In this document: positions 39,180-64,000 of the stretch, in pieces | Layout of the letters: each line of letters opens with the position of its first letter | Position numbering within the stretch: the first letter of the stretch is position 1 | Assembly (NCBI GenBank): GCA_963693365.1 | Contig: CAVNZM010000010.1 | Coordinates: 4,836,001 to 4,900,000, forward strand | DNA: 64,000 nt | From: Amoebidium appalachense | Taxonomy: Eukaryota; Ichthyosporea | Direction: 5' to 3' | The notes under the pieces: generated by a model | Seen by the model: only the letters and a program-made list of their open reading frames with translations | Told to the model about the DNA's origin: nothing | The model's database searches: none | Position numbers and translations under genes: made by a program

Positions 39180-39226
39180 TAGATTGCCACTAGTGGAAAA
39201 TATTGCTAGATTGCCACTAGTGGAAA
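39180..39226. repeat. Duplicated CCACTAGTGG palindrome in the CPSF6-like 3' UTR
   Basis: CTAGATTGCCACTAGTGGAA occurs twice with a 27-bp period. The 10-bp palindrome CCACTAGTGG falls at 39187-39196 and 39214-39223. It lies about 140-170 nt after the CPSF6-like stop codon and could form small hairpins in the 3' UTR. Confidence 0.75.
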
Positions 39227-39358
39227 ACAACACTCGAGCACAAAGTTAAACGCCGCAACAGGAGTACTACCTTAAAAGCAACAGACTTCACAGATATATC
39301 TTGAGCGTGCATATTCAAGCCAGGAAGTCCTCCTGGACCTGGTACACATGAACTCGAC

Positions 39359-50392
<11,034 letters not shown>

Positions 50393-50604
50393 GGCTGGAG
50401 TTGGATGTCACACACAGAGTCACTGTAGGGGCCACAGGTGTAAGCTACCGCAGGAAAAACCCAACACTATTGCTCATTCCGAAGTAAAGGAACACCGAAG
50501 ATCATGTGTGTGTGTTTGTGTATGTGTGTGTATGTGTGTGTGTGTGTGTGTGTGTGCGTGTGTGTGCCTGCCTGTGTGTGCATGCCTGTCTCTCTCTCTC
50601 TCTC

Positions 50605-50664
<60 letters not shown>

Positions 50665-53178
50665 ATGTGCGTGAGGGTTCGGGGTGGGTATACCGGTGTG
50701 TGTGTGGGTGTCGGGGGGGGGGGGGGGGGGGGGGGGGGGGATGGGGGGGGATGTGTTGAAAGAGTAGCCTAGAAATAGTATATGAAAAAGCGGACCATGA
50801 CAAGAAGAAAACCGCAAGACCTACTAAGTTGCACTGCAAAGTCCAGACTTTCCAATTATAGAACACATCACTTACTCCTGAACTCAAGAAACGAAAAGAA
50901 AACCATAAAGAAGAGAGTGGGGGAGTAAAATGTAGCACATAAAACCAAAAGCAAACATAAGGTGAGCACAGATATCCTTTGATACGCAAATAAAGGGGCC
51001 CTCGGGAATGCACATTGAAAAGGATTGCATTTCACGAAGCTCAAAAGCACAAATGCATTAGCAAGACAAGCAGGGTACATTACAACCCATTCCACCTGAG
51101 GAACGTCAACAGATGCATGCATGCAAGCGATGGTCTGTTCAAGTCTTTTCGGATGGGAGGATGGTGAAAATCGAATATGGGCACTGCAAATATGAATACT
51201 GTGCAAACCATGGACCCTGTGATCAGGCTAAAAGCTTGTGTTTAGAACGAAGGCACGGTAAGGTTGGGGTATAGGGGCTTCAAGGGAATGCTCCAGCCCG
51301 TCTACACACTTGGTGGATGTTGTGGACAAACTGCCAACGGAGGAATAGAAGAGGTACACCGAGAACAAAGAGGGCTTGTAGATAGGACACAATTGAGTAT
51401 GCATGAAGCCTGGTGACTGCCTTTTCCAACAAGGAACACAGGATATCCATTTAAAAGGAATAGCGACACACACATAGCTACTTGAGTATGGATGTGGCAG
51501 CAATGGCATGTTAAGCACGAGCTGTGGCAAGAAATAGGACGAACAGGGTGCAGTTAGTCAATAATACACCAAAGTGTGCCGTTGGAAAATCAGAACACAG
51601 CTGAAGCAAGAAACAAAAGGAATCGCAACAGGCCCACGTTTCCTGTTTGTGTGTGTGTGTGTGTATGCACATTGGTGTGTGGCAAGCACAGCTGGTATAT
51701 GTGGAGGTTGCAGGGATGCTGGGGGGAAAGGAGGAGGAAGGAAGAAATGAGTGTTGAGGTGAGGGGAGAGGGGGGGGGGGGGGGGGGGGGGGCAAGGAGG
51801 AGGGAGGAAGCATGACGAGCACATATTGAGTACATTCTGCAACCATGTGCTCAGGTTAGTAGAAGAATGCAGGAAGGAAAGAGGGAAAAGTAACTGCTGG
51901 AATGTTCACCACTTAGAGACATATTACGGAGCTGCACTCGTAGCTTGCGTGCAAAAAGAAGCTGTTCACAATTGCAGAAAAAGGTCACTACTTGGCGGCA
52001 AGCTGTGTTGGAAAGGTGAAAGGAAGCACGTTCAAGCAAATGGAAACGGAAAAAGTGGAGTCTGAAAGTAGAATCTTAATGAAAAAACATGGTTCGATTC
52101 AGAGAAAGAAAAAATGGAGTTCCTGGGCAAGTCAAAAACGTCAGTAGCCAACTGGTTAGTTCATTATAAAGGCTCAGCCCCGGCCGTCCTGGAAACCAGC
52201 TAGGGCAGATTTTGCTAACCATGTTACAAGCAAGCCACAGCATTACGTATTTAATGCTAATCATGTTCCAACTCTGCAAAAACATGTTCTTTCCAGGCCA
52301 ACAAAACACCTAACTACATATCAGTATCTTGCCTTTTCTGCCAGCCGGGCCAACCAGGCGTCAAACCTGTTAACGCCTTCGGATATGACCTATGATAACC
52401 TGTTTTCCCAGAAACACCTCTCAATTCATACAAGCCCAGCTGCTAACTAATACAACGTCAGCACTACAGACGGGTGCCTACATCAGTACAAGCACACGTA
52501 CAAGCAAGCCCATTACCAGTTTTGCCTGTCTGTAGGTATTGCTCAAACCCTAGCCAACCGCACACGGGGAAACCGAACAAACCTTGGGCGCCGTGGTCTG
52601 CTAACCAAAAACAACTTGAGCAACTCTGAAGACCGTGAAAACGTTGACAGCCGTCCAGAAAACAGGTGCTTGAATCCAGCTGGGCAGAGGTCCCCCGTTC
52701 CAGTTCTTGAGGACGGCAACCGGGCAGCGGTGAAGCACTCAAGTCTTCCGGAAGAAGTTACAGCAAAGTAGAGAGAAAAAAAAGGTTTTTACACACCAAT
52801 CTCCTGTCTCAAAACATAAAACTACAACGCGAGTTCCTTACACCAAAAAAATCTGCTCTCTTCAGGGTTCCGTAAAGTTTGGGCTTCACATCACAGGCTG
52901 TGGCGCCAAAAAAAGGGCACCTGCCTGGCAAGGCGCAATCTTTGCTTGCTTGCGTCATAAGTCAATCTGAATAGGAGATTCTGTCAGCAAAATAAGTTTT
53001 ATGACGTCATTATTCTTGTCTTCTGAGTTGCCCGAGCCGTCCTGCCTCAAGCTTTGTCGGAGTTCAGCATCAAACGTAACGCCTTGTTGGCTACTGTAGC
53101 ATTCTGTGCTGTTAACGAGCATGAGCCGACGTGCCTGTTTATATTTATAACACTGTTTATAGTTTCTGAAGTCAAGCC
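50393..53178. other. Divergent intergenic region, CPSF6-like / TRAPPC14-like
   Basis: The two genes are transcribed away from each other. The first 380 bp hold GT tracts and a G run (50508-50740). The rest is mostly unique apart from a G run at 51771-51792. No conserved protein was found; the longest minus-strand frame (52742-52464) is unrecognised. Both promoters and any 5' UTR exons must lie here, and the window does not show whether they share one core promoter. Confidence 0.55.
52902..53009. promoter_or_regulatory. E2F-like and CRE motifs upstream of the TRAPPC14-like gene
   Basis: GGCGCCAAA (52902-52910; the reverse strand reads TTTGGCGCC, an E2F-type core) and the full palindromic CRE TGACGTCA (53002-53009) lie 170-280 bp upstream of the ATG at 53179. 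An AT-rich TATATTTATAA-like stretch is near 53139. These are motif matches only. Confidence 0.3.
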
Positions 53179-61454
<8,276 letters not shown>

Positions 61455-62221
61455 ATGTGGATAGGGGAAGAACAAGAGTGTAGTGTTGGGGGACAAAGGT
61501 GTTGGAGATGTGTTAAGAGAGGAGAGGAAAGTAGCGTGTACATTGTGTTCTTGCGTTGAGATATTTGGGGTATATTGATGGAGGGGGGATTGTTAAAATA
61601 GAGAGTACTAGTGAGCCATATTGGTCTATGGTCGTGCTGTAAAAGGTGATTAACAAACGTCTTTCTAAAATATTCTTATATGGAATTTGTGTATATCCGT
61701 CATTTTGTGTGAGATACATCCTTAGTGAGAGTGGTACCACGCGCATGCAACTGCAATAATGACTGCTAACGTACTTGTTAGTGGGATTGATACAGTCTGT
61801 TTTTGAGCTTAGGTGTTGCATGAGGAAGCCTGGTGTTCCTATAGCTGGTTGGTCTAACGTTGTACTAGAAACCCCAGGGCCTTCAGATTTGATTTAGTTT
61901 TCTATGCTTAGGGCGTAACGGGTTCTCTCGCCCAGCATCTGTATACCTTTAGCATTTCATTGATACTAGTTATTAACGAGGATTGCACATTTACATCATG
62001 AATATTCATACGACCCCATTTCGTCCTTCTGTGGTTGCGAATTCTGTGAATTTGTGTGGTGTCTGTGGCATGCGCTGGCGCGGCCACACGTCATGCAATC
62101 TTATGAATGAACTCAAGAGCTCCCGAGGGTTGTGCAAATACACGGTCTTCTGTGCTAGCGATTGCATGATCCAGAGAGGCCAAGAGCTGTATTGTACGGG
62201 CAACACACACCCTGGTGCCCC

Positions 62222-62281
<60 letters not shown>

Positions 62282-63249
62282 GCACAGTGCCACACGTATG
62301 TGCACATGTGTACACACACGCACAATCACAAACATGAAGGCTTGCTTGCATTATATTACATATACAGACCTGGTGACAGTTGATTCTTTAGCTATAGCCC
62401 CCCTTGAGCTCCTACTAGTTTCACACATACACAGGACCGCACATGTGCAGCCACGCATTGTGACACGTGCACGGGCATGCTGAGCGCTCCCTTACATGTG
62501 CACGGGAACACACACACACACCTCCTACATAATAAGGCTTCTTTTGAATTTGGGAGGGGGGTTGGGCAGTACTAACTCTGAAACATTGTGGTCCTGCGTT
62601 CTGTGACACATGCGTATGTGTGTTTGTAGTGATGTGTGTATGCTTCTGTTGTTGGTGATATAACATGTATAGTATGCGTACATGCATATGATGGCGCATG
62701 ATGCGTGATCGATAAATCATGAGACATTTGCGCCAGAAACCAAACTGATTACGGGGAGGGAGGGAGGGGGGAGGGGGGGGGGGGGGGGGGGGGGCTGTCG
62801 AGAGCAAGAAGGAGGGACGGGGGGGGGGGGGGAGGGGGGGGGGGGGAGGAGGGGGGAGGGAGGGGTTTGCCGGTTAGGCCTGGGGGAGGGGGGATAAGGG
62901 ATGTAAGAGAGATAAAATTGATTCAGAACTAAAGGGTGCTCCACCACAGAGACTAGCACATATTACCCTGCGCCAGTCTGTGAGCGTGTCCGAGAGAGTG
63001 CGCGCCCGTGTGCGCGCGTGGACCTATGTGCAGAAGGCGCAATGTGCGTGTGCATGTCTGCATGCACCATTTATGGTTTTTTTTTCCCCTCCTGGTCGTC
63101 TGTTTACTGTGTATGTGTGTGTGTGTGAGTCTGTGTGGTAAATGTGTGTGTGTGTGCGATTGAAGTGCATCCGACGGTGTGCGTGCGTGTGTGTATACAC
63201 GTATATAGTGTGCACACTTGTGTGCATGTATGTGTGTGTGTGTGTGGGT

Positions 63250-63294
<45 letters not shown>

Positions 63295-64000
63295 TGCCTA
63301 GCAAGTTAATTAAAAAGCGTGTCACAGTGCCTGGTAATGTTACAGTAGTGGATATAGAGAAATTGCCAATACCATCCAACTGTTTTCCAGTATATACGGA
63401 CAAATGCCATGTCAGATATCTGCCCATCTCCACCCAGACGCATATATCACTGATCTTCGACAACACAATGTTTATGTTAGTGTACAGGTACACGCATGTG
63501 GGCTAGCTTTAGCTTCCAATAAATTTCAAAACAGGGGCCCAACCTTCACACTTTATGACATATACACACTATCATGTCATGATGTACGCCTGAGTTGTCT
63601 GCCTGCTTCTATTTCGCCGTGCATTTTCGAAACCCCGATACTGCAGCCATGGCCATCGAGACACAGACTAAGTCTTCGTTACTTGATTCCCTTATTATTA
63701 CAGGCAGCACCATGCACCAGGCACCCGTGCTATTAAATTAGTATTCTGTCCAAAAGTACCGGAAATCAATTTGAAAATATCAAAAAGTCAACAACTGTAC
63801 ACAAGCCAAAATATCACATCAAAGGTGGTGTTATGGCATTCTTATCACCGGGATAAGACATATGTTAGATGGATACACATGTGTGGCGGAACAATGATAG
63901 TCAAAATCAATATTACATGTCATTGGCATCATCAGACCCCGGCTGGCTAGGTGAGGCTGAGCCTGCAGCCACAGTAGAAGTAATAAAACTTAGTGCGAAA
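61455..64000. other. 3' flank of the TRAPPC14-like gene
   Basis: The first 500 bp (unique, AT-richer) are probably 3' UTR. CA repeats occur at 62221-62275, G-rich sequence at 62755-62870 and a GT tract followed by a G run at about 63231-63293. AATAAA occurs near 63518 and 63982 but both are far from the stop. I see no further conserved coding sequence; short frames are unrecognised. Confidence 0.55.

Larger units (their letters stand above)
34925..39358. other. Repeat-poor spacer upstream of the RBMS-like gene
   Basis: The spacer runs from the RBMS-like start to the CPSF6-like stop. The long microsatellite-free part (about 34925-38560) is the largest in the window. It should contain the promoter and non-coding 5' exon(s) of the RBMS-like gene, since an acceptor lies directly before its ATG. 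Short open frames (for example plus 37143-37361 and minus 37799-37578) resemble nothing I recognise. AGGGACAATTTT recurs at about 37106 and 37937, which may be remnant transposon sequence. A C run of about 50 bases (38566-38618) and the CPSF6-like 3' UTR end the region. Confidence 0.55.

Noticed and set aside
52464-52742. A 92-codon minus-strand open frame upstream of the CPSF6-like gene
   Set aside because: Cys-rich with no recognised family, and it lies in the divergent intergenic region. It could be 5' UTR but is not supported as coding.

Overview
This 64 kb window is nuclear DNA of an intron-rich eukaryote. It holds four spliced genes whose exons fill only about a tenth of the sequence. 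The rest is almost saturated with GT/CA, CT/GA and CACG microsatellites and with homopolymeric G, C, A and T runs of 20-90 bases. The species cannot be read off. The gene set is an MCM8 helicase (absent from budding yeast), an RBMS-type two-RRM protein, a CPSF6-like factor with a charged RS/RD tail and a TRAPPC14/MAP11-like protein. That set would suit an animal relative such as a unicellular holozoan, but this is inference only.

Layout. (1) About 2.75-21.0 kb, minus strand: MCM8, 20 homology-supported exons that join in phase, plus a putative RG-rich first exon one base out of frame. E2F and CCAAT motifs lie about 340 bp upstream. (2) 25.6-34.9 kb, minus: an RBMS/MSSP-like single-strand nucleic-acid-binding protein, 13 exons, 518 aa. 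(3) 34.9-39.4 kb: repeat-poor spacer with CCAAT and paired E2F motifs and no recognisable gene. (4) 39.4-50.4 kb, minus: a CPSF6/CFIm68-like 3'-end-processing factor, 14 exons, 644 aa. (5) 50.4-53.2 kb: divergent intergenic region. (6) 53.2-61.5 kb, plus: a TRAPPC14/MAP11-like protein, 9 exons, 532 aa. (7) 61.5-64 kb: 3' flank.

The four genes share no single pathway. One serves DNA repair and replication, two act on RNA or single-stranded nucleic acid, and one is probably a trafficking or cilium factor.

The most interesting content lies in the introns. A dispersed, probably tRNA-derived SINE family is described here. It has two near-identical long copies, many truncated copies that keep one end, and tails of poly(C), sometimes followed by poly(A). 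Every copy I could orient has the same orientation relative to its host gene, on both strands. Other points are minisatellites that look seeded from exon-intron junctions, CA repeats that run directly into 3' splice sites, a homology-supported GC-AG intron in MCM8, and a 93-nt pre-miRNA-like hairpin in an MCM8 intron. No operon, CRISPR array, rRNA or convincing tRNA gene was seen.
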